Below, in pieces: positions 26,774-36,143 of a DNA stretch of 64,000 nt. Below the pieces are notes generated by a model that made no database searches, was not told the DNA's origin, and was given only the letters and a program-made list of their open reading frames with translations. This DNA comes from Flavobacterium tructae (lineage in GTDB: Bacteria > Bacteroidota > Bacteroidia > Flavobacteriales > Flavobacteriaceae). The stretch lies in assembly GCF_002217475.1 (NCBI RefSeq), contig NZ_MUHH01000028.1, positions 62,001 through 126,000 on the forward strand. Direction: 5' to 3'. A program made the position numbers and the translations under genes. Position 1 is the stretch's first letter, and the number at the start of each line of letters is the position of its first letter.

Positions 26774-26781
26774 CAAAAGTA
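26774..26781 (-). promoter_or_regulatory. Promoter -7 element of the ilv leader
   Basis: The minus strand reads TACTTTTG, an exact TAnnTTTG match, placing the transcript start about 15 bp before the leader ATG at 26753. This gives ilvDBNC its own promoter, independent of leuAB. Confidence 0.6.
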
Positions 26782-26862
26782 TGAAAACTTAAAGGACTAA
26801 AAAAATAAAATCTCAACATTTTACATACTTCTTGTTATTTATTCAATTTTTAACAAAAAATA

Positions 26863-27981
26863 TTAAACAATTGTTGATTGTCCAATGTGAACGTTGTCAT
26901 TATTAAAATAGAGTAAGTCGTCTTTACTGAAGATAAAATTGGATACAAAGTCCCCTACTTCGTTTGTACCGAACTTTGAATCCGGTTTTAAATCAACGGT
27001 TACGACTTTAAATTCGATTGCTTTTTCGACTGCTTTATAGATCATGGCAGCTTCTTTAAATAGACCAAAATGTTCTAATAACATCGCCGCTGATAAAATG
27101 GAAGCAATCGGATTGGCGATGTTTTTTCCTTTCGCCTGAGGATAGGAACCGTGGATTGGCTCAAACAAAGCATTCTTTTCTCCTAAAGATGCTGAGGCTA
27201 ATAAACCAATGGATCCTGTTATCACACTTGCTTCATCTGATAGAATATCTCCGAATAAATTTTCGGTCAAAATCACATCAAATTGTTTTGGACTTAAAAT
27301 CAATTGCATGGCTGCGTTATCTACGAACAAAAAGTCTAAAGCAACATCAGGATAACTTTGGCCTACTTTCTGAACGACTTTTCTCCATAAACGGGAAGTT
27401 TCCAAAACGTTGGCTTTGTCTACCATCGTAAGTTTTTTGCGTCGGTTTTGTGCTGATTTAAAAGCCAAATGTGCAATTCTGGTGATTTCTTCTTCTGAAT
27501 ATTCGCACAAATCTGAAGCGTGTGTACCTTCCTCATTTAAGGTTTTAGCTCCAAAGTATGCACCTCCGGTTAATTCTCTGAAAATAGTAAAATCAGCACC
27601 ATCGATAATTTCTCTTTTTAACGGAGAAGCATCAATGAGTGATTTATAAGGTTTTATCGGACGAATGTTAGCGAACAATCCCAACTCCTTACGCAGTTTC
27701 AATAATCCTTGCTCCGGACGCACTTTCGCTGATGGATTATTATCGTATTTAGGATCTCCAATGGCTCCAAACAATACAGCATCTGTATTTAAACAAAGGT
27801 TTAATGTCTGCTCCGGCAAAGGATTTCCTGTTTTATCAATGGCAATAGCTCCCATGAGCGCCTCTTCAAAAACAAATTCATGATTGTACACCTCACCAAT
27901 AGCATGTAAAGCTTTCTTGGCTTGTAAAATTACCTCTGGTCCAATCCCGTCTCCTGGTAAAACTGCTATTTTCAAATTCAT
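26863..27981 (-). CDS. leuB: 3-isopropylmalate dehydrogenase
   Basis: 372 residues. The N-terminal KIAVLPGDGIGPEVILQAKKAL, RELTGGAYFG (substrate loop), the VDNAAMQLIL segment and NLFGDILSDEASVITGSIGLLASASLG (metal and NAD site) mark LeuB rather than isocitrate dehydrogenase. It oxidises and decarboxylates 3-isopropylmalate in leucine synthesis. It is preceded by leuA on the same strand. leuC and leuD, needed for the step between them, are not in the window. Confidence 0.95.
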   Translation of the reverse strand: MNLKIAVLPGDGIGPEVILQAKKALHAIGEVYNHEFVFEEALMGAIAIDKTGNPLPEQTLNLCLNTDAVLFGAIGDPKYDNNPSAKVRPEQGLLKLRKELGLFANIRPIKPYKSLIDASPLKREIIDGADFTIFRELTGGAYFGAKTLNEEGTHASDLCEYSEEEITRIAHLAFKSAQNRRKKLTMVDKANVLETSRLWRKVVQKVGQSYPDVALDFLFVDNAAMQLILSPKQFDVILTENLFGDILSDEASVITGSIGLLASASLGEKNALFEPIHGSYPQAKGKNIANPIASILSAAMLLEHFGLFKEAAMIYKAVEKAIEFKVVTVDLKPDSKFGTNEVGDFVSNFIFSKDDLLYFNNDNVHIGQSTIV

Positions 27982-28014
27982 AACGTCTCGTTCTTTATGT
28001 ATTTAAACCCTTTT

Positions 28015-28070
28015 TTCTTATTCTATTCTCTTTATTCTATTCTTTATTCTAAGATCTTTACTCTATTGAA
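28015..28070. repeat. TTATTCTATTC word repeat between leuA and leuB
   Basis: Four to five near-tandem copies of TTATTCTATTCTCT-like words fill the spacer on the plus strand. This is one of several spacer-specific word repeats in the window. Confidence 0.6.
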
Positions 28071-29252
28071 CTAGTTTCTGATTAATTCTCCCTGAATTTT
28101 TGCAGCTTCGATGATTTGGTGAATATCAGCATCAATTACTTCTTTTTTAATATCGGCGAATTTCAAAAATTCGATGTATACGATATCCAGTTGCACTTTA
28201 GTAAGCTCGTAACCTACTTTTTTAGCGCGGTACGCCAATGCAGCTCTTCCGCTTCTTGCTGTCAATATAATAGAGGACTCATTTACACCTACATCCAGCG
28301 GATCCATGATTTCATAAGTGGCTCTGTTTTTAATCACTCCATCCTGATGAATTCCGGAACTGTGTGCAAAAGCATTAGCTCCTACGATGGCTTTGTTTGG
28401 CTGCACAATCATTCCCATACTTTCAGAAACTAAACGACTCATTTCGTTTAATTCTCTTGTATTGATATTGGTGTCCAGATTTAGGTAAGGATGTTGTTTG
28501 AAGATCATTACAACTTCTTCTAAAGCTGTATTTCCGGCTCTCTCCCCTATACCATTTATAGTACATTCAATTTGTCTTGCTCCGTTGATAGCTCCTGCAA
28601 TGGAGTTTGCGGTAGCCATTCCTAAATCGTTGTGACAATGACAGGAAAGGGTTACGTTTTCAATACCTTTTACATTTTCTTTTAGGTATTTAATTTTTGC
28701 TCCATATTCTTCTGGCAAACAATAGCCTGTTGTATCCGGAATATTCAATACTGTTGCTCCTGATTTTATTACTTCTTCGCAAACTTTTGCAAGGAAGGCA
28801 TTATCGGTTCTTCCGGCATCTTCGGCATAGAATTCTACATCTTCTACGTAGGATTTGGCATGTGCTACAGCAAATTTTGCTCTTGCAATGATGTCTTCCG
28901 GAGTTGTGTTTAGTTTATGGAGTATGTGAGATTGAGAGGTTCCGATTCCGGTATGGATTCTAGGTTTCTTAGCGTGCTTTAAGGCAGCTGCAGCAACATC
29001 AATGTCGTTTTTTACGGCTCTTGTCAGACCGCAGACAGTTGCATTTTCTACAATTTTACAAATCTCAGAAACCGATAAAAAATCGCCTGGACTTGACACT
29101 GGAAAACCTGCTTCGATAATGTCAACTCCCATTTTATCAAGTCGTTCTGCGATAACTAGTTTTTGTTTCGTATCTAACTTACATCCCGGGACCTGCTCTC
29201 CATCGCGCAAAGTGGTGTCAAAAATTTGAACTTTCTCTCTATTCATATTCAT
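28071..29252 (-). CDS. leuA: 2-isopropylmalate synthase, short form without regulatory domain
   Basis: 393 residues. The catalytic TIM barrel is complete: [13 protein letters not shown] (metal and substrate), [15 protein letters not shown] (HxH metal ligands) and [14 protein letters not shown] helical linker follows (to about residue 390). The C-terminal LeuA dimer domain of about 130 residues, which binds leucine for feedback inhibition in 510-residue LeuA, is absent. The neighbouring leuB supports LeuA; citramalate or homocitrate synthase cannot be excluded. Two ATGs (29252, 29246) are possible starts. It stands first in leuAB behind TATATTTG at 29282-29289. Confidence 0.88.
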   Translation of the reverse strand: MNMNREKVQIFDTTLRDGEQVPGCKLDTKQKLVIAERLDKMGVDIIEAGFPVSSPGDFLSVSEICKIVENATVCGLTRAVKNDIDVAAAALKHAKKPRIHTGIGTSQSHILHKLNTTPEDIIARAKFAVAHAKSYVEDVEFYAEDAGRTDNAFLAKVCEEVIKSGATVLNIPDTTGYCLPEEYGAKIKYLKENVKGIENVTLSCHCHNDLGMATANSIAGAINGARQIECTINGIGERAGNTALEEVVMIFKQHPYLNLDTNINTRELNEMSRLVSESMGMIVQPNKAIVGANAFAHSSGIHQDGVIKNRATYEIMDPLDVGVNESSIILTARSGRAALAYRAKKVGYELTKVQLDIVYIEFLKFADIKKEVIDADIHQIIEAAKIQGELIRN

Positions 29253-29281
29253 TTATTTAATGTAATTTCACATCTTGATAA

Positions 29282-29289
29282 CAAATATA
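29282..29289 (-). promoter_or_regulatory. Promoter -7 element of leuA
   Basis: The minus strand reads TATATTTG, an exact TAnnTTTG match, 29 bp before the ATG at 29252. No leader peptide is visible here, in contrast to ilvD. Confidence 0.55.
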
Positions 29290-29401
29290 TATTGTACTTT
29301 GCCGGCACGAAATTCATTTTAATGAAATTATACTGTTCATAAAACATTTTAAAGCAGGTTAATTAACTAAAAATCAATAAGTTATATTATTATATTTTAC
29401 A

Positions 29402-30946
29402 ATGGCTAACCATCAAAAAGATTTCTTATTTGTATTAATAAAATCACTTTCTAAATCCGAAAAAAGGCAGTTTAAGATTTTTGCAAGTCGTTTAGAGACG
29501 AGTTCGAATACCAAATTCATCGAATTATTTAACATTCTGGATAAGTCTGAAACGTATGATGAAAAGCTGATTCTCAAGAGTGGTATTATTAAAAAGGTTC
29601 AGCTATCTAATTTAAAATCATACTTATACAAACAGATTTTAGTGAGTATACGCTTGAATATTCCGAGTCAGAATATTCGTTATCAGTTGCGGGAACAAAT
29701 TGATTTTGCCGTTATTTTATACAATAAAGGTTTGTACAAACAGAGTTTGAAGATTCTGGACAAAACAAAACAACTGGCGCTTGAGAATGACGAGAAATAT
29801 ATGGCGTATGAAATTGTAGAATTCGAAAAACTAATCGAATCGCAATACATTACCCGAAGTATTCAGGGACGTGCCGACGAATTAGTGATTCAGGCCAAAG
29901 AACTGAATTATCGCAATACCATTTCAAGTAAATTATCGAATTTATCGTTGCAGTTGTACGGAATCATGCTAAAAACCGGCTATGTAAAAAGCGACGAAGA
30001 GTACAAATACATTGACGATTACTTCAATAAGCATATTTCAAAATTAGACGAAAGTAAGTTTGGTTTTAGGGAAAAGTATTGGTTTTACAATGCTAATCTT
30101 TGGCGTAGTTTTCTGGTTCAGGACTTCTTAGCGAGTTATAAATATGCCTACAAATGGGTGAGATTGTTTTATGATAATCCTAATATGATTTACCTGAACC
30201 CGGTTTTTTTCTTAAAGGGGAATCATTATTTTCTGGAGTCGTTGTATATGTTGAAATACAAGTCGAATTTCAAAAAATACCTGACGCTTTTAGAAGAAAC
30301 CATTGCCGATCCAAGGTTTCCGGTAAATGATAATATTGCATCGCTTTCTTTTCTGTACGTTTATAATAATAAGTTGAACCTTCACATACTGGAAGGAACT
30401 TTTGCTGAAAGTGAATATCTTATTCCGGAGATTCTGCAGAAAATAAAACTTCACAGCGAACATCTTGATGAGCATCACGAGATGTTGTTTTACTATAAAA
30501 TTGCCTCTATTTATTTTGGTACTGAAAAGTACAATGAATCGATTAATTATTTGGATAAGATCATCAACAATAAAAATCTGTCGATGCGTGAAGATTTAAT
30601 GTGCTTTGCAAGACTTTTGTCTTTGATTGCACATTACGAATTGGGTAAGGATTATTATTTGGAAAATCATTTGAAGAACACGTATAAGTTCCTCTTAAAA
30701 ATGAATGATTTACATGAGGTTCAGAAAGAGATTATCAAGTTTATGAAAAACCTGAATAACTTCTACCCTGCCGATATTAAAAAGGAGTTTATCAAAATGA
30801 GAGCTCGCTTTATCGAACTGGAGAAGAATACTTATGAGAAAAGAGCCTTTTTATACCTTGATATTATTTCATGGCTGGAAAGTAAAATCGACAACAAAAA
30901 GATCGCCGATATTATTAAAGAAAAGGCGAAGTTGAATAGTCGATAA
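29402..30946 (+). CDS. Large helical repeat protein, conserved hypothetical
   Basis: A 514-residue soluble, almost wholly helical protein with no signal peptide. Segments such as FAVILYNKGLYKQSLKILDKTKQLALENDEKY and YYKIASIYFGTEKYNESINYLDKIINN have the spacing of tetratricopeptide repeats. The N-terminus KDFLFVLIKSLSKSEKRQFKIFASRLE recurs in Bacteroidota proteins of unknown role, and I know no experimental function. It is divergent from leuA across 150 bp and ends in a shared terminator at 31037-31078. It is probably a scaffold or protein-interaction platform. Confidence 0.75.
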   Translation: MANHQKDFLFVLIKSLSKSEKRQFKIFASRLETSSNTKFIELFNILDKSETYDEKLILKSGIIKKVQLSNLKSYLYKQILVSIRLNIPSQNIRYQLREQIDFAVILYNKGLYKQSLKILDKTKQLALENDEKYMAYEIVEFEKLIESQYITRSIQGRADELVIQAKELNYRNTISSKLSNLSLQLYGIMLKTGYVKSDEEYKYIDDYFNKHISKLDESKFGFREKYWFYNANLWRSFLVQDFLASYKYAYKWVRLFYDNPNMIYLNPVFFLKGNHYFLESLYMLKYKSNFKKYLTLLEETIADPRFPVNDNIASLSFLYVYNNKLNLHILEGTFAESEYLIPEILQKIKLHSEHLDEHHEMLFYYKIASIYFGTEKYNESINYLDKIINNKNLSMREDLMCFARLLSLIAHYELGKDYYLENHLKNTYKFLLKMNDLHEVQKEIIKFMKNLNNFYPADIKKEFIKMRARFIELEKNTYEKRAFLYLDIISWLESKIDNKKIADIIKEKAKLNSR

Positions 30947-31036
30947 TAATTAGATGATTAGTCAATTTGATAATCATTTTATACTGACAAACTGGATAGG
31001 TTCTTAAAACTTATCCGCTTAATTTTAATTAGACAC

Positions 31037-31078
31037 AAAAAATCCCAAATACCTTTAGATTGGAATTTGGGATTTTTT
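31037..31078. terminator. Bidirectional terminator
   Basis: Stem AAAAAATCCCAAAT (31037-31050) pairs with ATTTGGGATTTTTT (31065-31078) between convergent genes. Confidence 0.9.
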
Positions 31079-31097
31079 ATTGAAATTTATCAATCTT

Positions 31098-32753
31098 TTA
31101 TTCGACTATATTCGAAGTTGTTACATAGAAATCTTTATCTACTTCGACCTTTCTGTCTTCATTAGTAGTTTTTTCAGACTGCCATTCGGTTGTTGGTTTT
31201 AACCATGTTTCCACTCCGTTTAATTTTACTCTTACGGGCATATCAAATTTAGAAACGCAATTGGTCCAGTGGTAACCGAAAGTTCCGTTTTTAAACATGT
31301 ACTCAAAAACCGGGATTTTTGTTGTGGTTAAATATTGAGCAAATACTCTATTAAAATTAATTCCGGATTGTGTGTTGATATAATCCTCGATTTGCTTGCT
31401 TGTCACAGTTTGGTGATAGAAAGTCTTATTTAAACCTCTTAAAATCGATTTCCATTTGGCATCATCATTTATAATCTGACGCATCATGTGCAGCATGTTG
31501 GCTCCTTTTGGATACATATCACCTGATCCCTCGTTGTTTACGTCATAATTACCAATGATAGGTTTGTCGTTCTGAATCCCTTTACGGCATCCAATTACGT
31601 ACTCTGCAGCGGCATCTTTTCCGTAGTAGTACTCCAGGAAAAGACTTTCAGAGTAATTAGTAAAGCTCTCGTGAATCCACATATCCGCAATATCCTTGTA
31701 CGTGATATTGTTGGCAAACCATTCGTGACCTGATTCATGGATAATGATAAAATCAAATTTTAATCCCCAGCCTGTTCCGCTTAAATCACGTCCTAAATAA
31801 CCATTTTTATAGCCATTCCCGTAAGTCACGCTGCTTTGGTGTTCCATTCCCAGATAGGGTACTTCGACCAATTTGTAACTGTCTTCATAAAAAGGATAAG
31901 GTCCAAACCAGTTTTCAAAAGCTTTTAGCATTTTTGGTACATCTTTGAACTGTTCCTTTGCCAAAGCAAGATTGTCTCTTAAAACATAATAGTTACAATC
32001 TAAATCTCCTTTTTCGCCTTTGTATACTTCTGAGAAATTAACATAATCGCCGATATTGATGTTTACACCGTAGTTGTTGATGGGATTTGAAACATACCAG
32101 TTGAAGGTTTTAGTTCCATCCTTTTCCTTTTTAACGCTTTTTAATCTTCCGTTCGAAACCTCAGTAAGGTCACCGGGAACGTTTACGCTGATCAACATGT
32201 TTTCGACTTCATCATACATATGATCTTTGTTTGGCCACCATACACTTGCTCCCAGTCCCTGACAGGATGAAGCGATAAAATCTTTACCATTTTTGTCCTT
32301 TTTCCAGCTGATTCCGCCGTCCCAAGGTGCCTTCACGGCTTCTCTTGGTTTTCCAGTAAAACTTACTACCACTTCTTTGGTATCGCCCACTTTTTGCTTT
32401 TCAGTCAGCGTAATAAAAAAGGCATTTCCGTCTCTTTTAAACTGTAATTCTTTTCCATCCTGTGTTACTTTCGTAATTTGCATTGGTTCCTGCAAATCAA
32501 TCTGCATCTTATCGTATGGGGTTAAAACAGTATAACGGATTGTATTTGAACCTGAAATTGTTCTCTCTTTTGGACTCACTTTTATATCAAGATGATAGTA
32601 TTTTAAATCCCACCAGGCTCTTTCTTTTGTGATGCTTCCGCGTAAAGTGTCCTGATGTGTAAAAATAGTTTCTGACTTATTCAAAAGTCCTTGTGCATTG
32701 GCAGTAAAGCCAAATAGAAAGGCGATACAAACGCCACCGAAGTATTTTTTCAT
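31098..32753 (-). CDS. M1-family zinc metallopeptidase, secreted
   Basis: 551 residues with a signal peptide MKKYFGGVCIAFLFGFTANAQG. The N-terminal beta domain (YYHLDIKVSPKERTISGSN) is that of M1 aminopeptidases. The substrate motif is GMEHQS (about residue 301; GxMEN-type), and the zinc site is HESGHEW (about 337-341) with the third ligand in WIHESFTNY, spaced as HExxH-x18-E. The protein is shorter than full M1 enzymes (800 or more) and lacks the C-terminal helical superhelix. It probably trims peptides in the periplasm or outside the cell. Confidence 0.92.
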   Translation of the reverse strand: MKKYFGGVCIAFLFGFTANAQGLLNKSETIFTHQDTLRGSITKERAWWDLKYYHLDIKVSPKERTISGSNTIRYTVLTPYDKMQIDLQEPMQITKVTQDGKELQFKRDGNAFFITLTEKQKVGDTKEVVVSFTGKPREAVKAPWDGGISWKKDKNGKDFIASSCQGLGASVWWPNKDHMYDEVENMLISVNVPGDLTEVSNGRLKSVKKEKDGTKTFNWYVSNPINNYGVNINIGDYVNFSEVYKGEKGDLDCNYYVLRDNLALAKEQFKDVPKMLKAFENWFGPYPFYEDSYKLVEVPYLGMEHQSSVTYGNGYKNGYLGRDLSGTGWGLKFDFIIIHESGHEWFANNITYKDIADMWIHESFTNYSESLFLEYYYGKDAAAEYVIGCRKGIQNDKPIIGNYDVNNEGSGDMYPKGANMLHMMRQIINDDAKWKSILRGLNKTFYHQTVTSKQIEDYINTQSGINFNRVFAQYLTTTKIPVFEYMFKNGTFGYHWTNCVSKFDMPVRVKLNGVETWLKPTTEWQSEKTTNEDRKVEVDKDFYVTTSNIVE

Positions 32754-32815
32754 ATGAAACAGATATTTTCTTTTAGTCGAAATTAAGAAGGCTTTTTGAG
32801 CCGTTTACACTTCAA

Positions 32816-32823
32816 CAAATGTA
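32816..32823 (-). promoter_or_regulatory. Putative promoter -7 element of the M1 peptidase gene
   Basis: The minus strand reads TACATTTG, a TAnnTTTG match, 63 bp before the ATG. Confidence 0.45.
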
Positions 32824-32932
32824 AACATTCGAATCAAGTTTTGACTGATTTAATAGAGAGGATTCTAGAAATTAATGTTAAAATTCGTTTATTCTTCTGT
32901 ATTTTAGCCAATCAAATTCATATACGCTATTT

Positions 32933-33631
32933 ATGAGAATTCTTAAAATTGCTATCCTACTCTGTTTGATGTGCTCGATCACAACTTATTCGCAAAATAT
33001 TCTTATTCCAAGAACAATTCAAAAAGTAACTATTGATGGCAATTTATCAGATTGGAAGACTCCTTTTCTGGGACCATTTGTGATTCATGATTCTGGAAAA
33101 AAGGCGACCCAGGATACGTATGTTTCTTTTGCATGGGATAATGATAACCTATATATTGCCTATCGTTCGATTGATTCTAAAATTATGGGTAAGACACAGC
33201 AAAAAGACACTGAAATTTTTAATACTGATGATTTGGTTGAAATTTTTATTGATGCAGACGGTAATGGGGAAAACTATCTCGAAATTGGCGTGAACGCCTA
33301 TTCTTCTTATTATGATTTACTGTTAAAGTGTATCTCACCAGCTTGTGGCGGATGGAACATGAATATAGCGTTTGATGTTTTGGGATTGGAAACACAAAGC
33401 AAAATAACAAACGAAGGATTCAATACTGAAATTAAAATTCCTTTCTCAAGTCTGAATACGATTAAAAACGGTAATTTTTCAACACCAAAAGTGGGAACTA
33501 AGTGGCGAGGAAATACTTTTAGAATTGATTACGGTAATACCACTGAATACCTTGCTTTACAAGATTATAAAAGTTCTAAATTTGGTTTTCATCAACCACA
33601 GGCGTTTGCAGTTTTTGAGTTTGTAGAGTAA
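32933..33631 (+). CDS. CBM9-like secreted protein
   Basis: 232 residues with signal peptide MRILKIAILLCLMCSITTYSQ. The mature part reads TIDGNLSDWKTPFLGPFV, YVSFAWDNDNLYIAYRSID and DDLVEIFIDADGNGENYLEIGVNAYSSYYDLL. This is the order of motifs in the carbohydrate-binding module 9-like fold: DG-xL-DW at the start, an aromatic DxxNLY strand and a Ca-binding D-x-DG-x-G-x-NY loop. Stand-alone proteins of this type occur in Bacteroidota. The sugar ligand is unknown, and an enzymatic role is not indicated. Confidence 0.82.
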   Translation: MRILKIAILLCLMCSITTYSQNILIPRTIQKVTIDGNLSDWKTPFLGPFVIHDSGKKATQDTYVSFAWDNDNLYIAYRSIDSKIMGKTQQKDTEIFNTDDLVEIFIDADGNGENYLEIGVNAYSSYYDLLLKCISPACGGWNMNIAFDVLGLETQSKITNEGFNTEIKIPFSSLNTIKNGNFSTPKVGTKWRGNTFRIDYGNTTEYLALQDYKSSKFGFHQPQAFAVFEFVE

Positions 33632-33644
33632 CTGTCGGCTAATT

Positions 33645-33710
33645 TGTTTCAGGTTTCAAGTTTCAGGTTACCCCACACAACTTGAAACTTGAAACCTGAA
33701 ACTTGAAACT
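33645..33710. repeat. GTTTCAGG-family repeat, copy 4
   Basis: GTTTCAGGTTTCAAGTTTC and a right arm of four tandem GAAACTTGAAACC-type words flank a short ACCCCACACA centre. It lies between the convergent CBM9-like gene and hisIE, where it probably ends the his transcript. Confidence 0.8.
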
Positions 33711-33717
33711 AAACTTT

Positions 33718-34314
33718 TTACTTCTGACGCTTTTTCAGAACATCAACAACATCATTAAGCTGATAGCCTTTGGCTTGCAATAAGATTAGGTAATGAAAAA
33801 GCAAATCAGCACTTTCGCTAAGAAATAAATCATCATTATCATCTTTAGCTTCGATAACTACTTCTACTGCCTCTTCACCCACTTTTTGGGCAATTTTATT
33901 AATTCCTTTTTCGAATAGTGAAGCGACGTAGCTTTTCTCAGAATCAGCATTTTCCCTGCGAGTTTTGATGGTGTTTTCTAAGGTGGAAATAAAACCGTAG
34001 TTTTCTTTGTTTTCTTCCTGCCAGCAGGTGTCTGCTCCTGTGTGACAGGTTGGTCCTACAGGGATTGCCTGGATTAAAAGTGTATCTCCATCGCAGTCAT
34101 TTTTGATGCTTACCAGGTTTAAAAAGTTACCGCTCTCCTCGCCTTTTGTCCACAATCTTTGTTTGGATCGGCTGAAAAAGGTTACTTTTTGAGTTTCCAT
34201 TGTTTTTTGAAGGGATTCTTCGTTCATATATCCCAGCATCAGTACATTCCTGGTTTCTGCATCCTGAATGATTGCCGGAATTAATCCGTGTGCACTTTTT
34301 ATATCTACGTTCAT
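33718..34314 (-). CDS. hisIE: Bifunctional phosphoribosyl-AMP cyclohydrolase / phosphoribosyl-ATP pyrophosphatase
   Basis: 198 residues in two domains. HisI (1 to about 105) has the metal-binding CDGDTLLIQ and PTCHTGADTCW; HisE (about 112-198) has GINKIAQKVGEEAVEVVIEAKDDND and LFLSESADLLFHYLILL. The two carry out the second and third steps of histidine synthesis. It is the last gene of the his operon; the stop abuts a GTTTCAGG-type palindrome. Confidence 0.96.
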   Translation of the reverse strand: MNVDIKSAHGLIPAIIQDAETRNVLMLGYMNEESLQKTMETQKVTFFSRSKQRLWTKGEESGNFLNLVSIKNDCDGDTLLIQAIPVGPTCHTGADTCWQEENKENYGFISTLENTIKTRRENADSEKSYVASLFEKGINKIAQKVGEEAVEVVIEAKDDNDDLFLSESADLLFHYLILLQAKGYQLNDVVDVLKKRQK

Positions 34315-34472
34315 AGTTATTTTAGATTTTAGAGTTCAGATTCTAGATTGCTGAATTCTTTTTGTTTTTTAATTATATCGTACTCTTTTTATTCTAGACT
34401 TTAGAGTTCAGATTGTAGATTACCAGAATATTTTTTTTTTTAGTCTATTCTCTTTGTTCTATTTTCTTTACT
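34315..34472. repeat. AGATTTTAGAGTTCAGATT word repeat between hisF and hisIE
   Basis: TTTTAGAGTTCAGATTCTAGATT and a near copy (CTTTAGAGTTCAGATTGTAGATT) lie about 65 bp apart, each with internal mirror words, followed by TTCTATTTTCTTTACTCTA-type words. No gene is present. Confidence 0.6.
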
Positions 34473-35228
34473 CTAAACCCTAACTTCAATCCCATTATTT
34501 CTAAGCTCTTCTTTCAATGCTTTTATTTGAATCTCTTTAAAGTGAAAAACACTCGCGGCTAAGGCGGCATCGGCTTTACCTTCCTTAAATGAGTCTACAA
34601 AATGCTGAATATTTCCTGCACCACCCGAAGCAATTATCGGAATATTAACGAGTGCTGAAAGTTTAGCGAGTGCCTCATTCGCAAATCCGTTTTTAGTGCC
34701 GTCATTGTCCATCGAAGTAAATAATATCTCTCCTGCTCCACGTTCTGCCACTTCAACTGCCCAATCGAATAAATTGAGTTCGGTTGGTACTTTTCCTCCT
34801 ACCAAATGTACGATCCATTGTCCGTTAATTTGTTTGGCATCTATAGCGACGACCACACACTGACTTCCAAATTTCTGAGCCAATTCATTAATTAGCTGTG
34901 GATTCTTGACTGCCGAGGAATTGATCGAAACTTTATCTGCGCCATTGTTCAGTAAAATTTCAACATCTTCAACGCTCGAAATTCCACCTCCGACAGTAAA
35001 TGGAATATTGATCTTCTCTGCGACATTTCGAACCATATTAACAAGCGTTTTACGGCGTTCTTCAGTGGCTGAAATATCCAGAAAAACCAGTTCATCGGCA
35101 CCTTCTGCTGAATACAGTTCTGCCAACTCAACCGGATCCCCTGCATCCCGGAGATCAACGAAATTAACCCCTTTTACGGTTCTCCCATTTTTTATATCTA
35201 AACAGGGTATGATTCTTTTTGCTAACAT
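34473..35228 (-). CDS. hisF: Imidazole glycerol phosphate synthase, cyclase subunit
   Basis: A 251-residue TIM barrel. The catalytic Asp11 is in [15 protein letters not shown] and the second catalytic Asp in [13 protein letters not shown], with the phosphate loops GGGISS and ASGGAG. It forms the IGP synthase complex with HisH and produces imidazole glycerol phosphate and AICAR. Confidence 0.97.
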   Translation of the reverse strand: MLAKRIIPCLDIKNGRTVKGVNFVDLRDAGDPVELAELYSAEGADELVFLDISATEERRKTLVNMVRNVAEKINIPFTVGGGISSVEDVEILLNNGADKVSINSSAVKNPQLINELAQKFGSQCVVVAIDAKQINGQWIVHLVGGKVPTELNLFDWAVEVAERGAGEILFTSMDNDGTKNGFANEALAKLSALVNIPIIASGGAGNIQHFVDSFKEGKADAALAASVFHFKEIQIKALKEELRNNGIEVRV

Positions 35229-35343
35229 TTTTTTTAATTTGTTAATTAGGGAATTAGAAAATGAGATAATTTTTTACGATTGTTTCTGAGTTATCAAATT
35301 ATCTAATTTTCTCATTTTCCAATTATCTCATTATTTAATTACC
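35229..35343. repeat. ATGAGATAATT word palindrome between hisA and hisF
   Basis: AATTAGAAAATGAGATAATTTT on the left is mirrored by AATTATCTAATTTTCTCATTTTCC and a second ATTATCTCATTATTTAATT on the right. The arms are imperfect. Confidence 0.6.
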
Positions 35344-36069
35344 TTATTTTCTTATTATAAAATTCTCCAATTGTTTCAAAGAAATTCTTCCTTCATAAAT
35401 AGCTTTTCCGATGATTGTTCCTTCACAACCCAGTTCGGCTAGTTTAGGCAATTCGTCAAACGTTGAAATTCCGCCTGATGCGATCAATTTTACACCAACA
35501 GCTTCGCTTAGTATTTTTTGATACAAATCAAAACTTGGGCCTTCTAACATTCCATCTTTTGCAATATCTGTACAAATAACGTATTGAATTCCTTTATTTT
35601 GATACTCCTGAATGAACGGAATCAGATCTTCGTCTGAATTTTCTAACCAGCCTGAAACGGCAATTTTTTCGTCTTTGGCGTCAGCGCCTAGTATAATTTT
35701 CCCGGAACCATATTGAGAGATCCATTTTTGGAATATTTCTTTATTTTTTACAGCAATACTTCCACCTGTAATTTGGTTTGCCCCACTTTCAAAGGCAATT
35801 CTTAAATCCTCATCTGATTTTAAACCGCCTCCAAAATCAATTTGTAAGCTCGTTTGTGTCGCAATTTGCTCTAAGATTTTGTAATTGACAATTTTACTTG
35901 ACTTGGCACCGTCTAAATCGACTAAATGCAGGTATTCGATTCCGTGAGCTTCAAATGATTTGGCAACTTCGAGAGGATTTTCATTGTAAATTATTTTAGT
36001 GTCATAATCGCCTTTCGATAAGCGAACACATTTTCCGTCTATAATATCTATGGCGGGTATTATTCTCAT
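35344..36069 (-). CDS. hisA: Phosphoribosylformimino-AICAR isomerase
   Basis: A 241-residue half-barrel-duplicated TIM barrel: [19 protein letters not shown] at the N-terminus (Asp8), DFGGGLKS and [14 protein letters not shown] (second catalytic Asp), with phosphate loops GGG and ASGG. It performs the Amadori isomerisation of ProFAR to PRFAR, the substrate of HisF-HisH. Confidence 0.97.
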   Translation of the reverse strand: MRIIPAIDIIDGKCVRLSKGDYDTKIIYNENPLEVAKSFEAHGIEYLHLVDLDGAKSSKIVNYKILEQIATQTSLQIDFGGGLKSDEDLRIAFESGANQITGGSIAVKNKEIFQKWISQYGSGKIILGADAKDEKIAVSGWLENSDEDLIPFIQEYQNKGIQYVICTDIAKDGMLEGPSFDLYQKILSEAVGVKLIASGGISTFDELPKLAELGCEGTIIGKAIYEGRISLKQLENFIIRK

Positions 36070-36143
36070 TTTGTTTATTTTATTAAAAGATTTAAAATTG
36101 AATAATTTAAAGATTTAGTTCCATTTTTTAATCTTTGGATTAT
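36070..36143. repeat. AAAGATTTAG word palindrome between hisH and hisA
   Basis: AAAGATTTAAAATTGAATAATTTAAAGATT is mirrored by AATCTTTGGATTATTCAATCATTTAATTTC. Arms of about 28 bp with a few mismatches. Confidence 0.65.

Noticed and set aside
27156..28433. Several plus-strand open frames of 60-105 codons opposite leuB and leuA
   Set aside because: They are antisense shadows of strongly conserved genes, with no start context or recognisable product.
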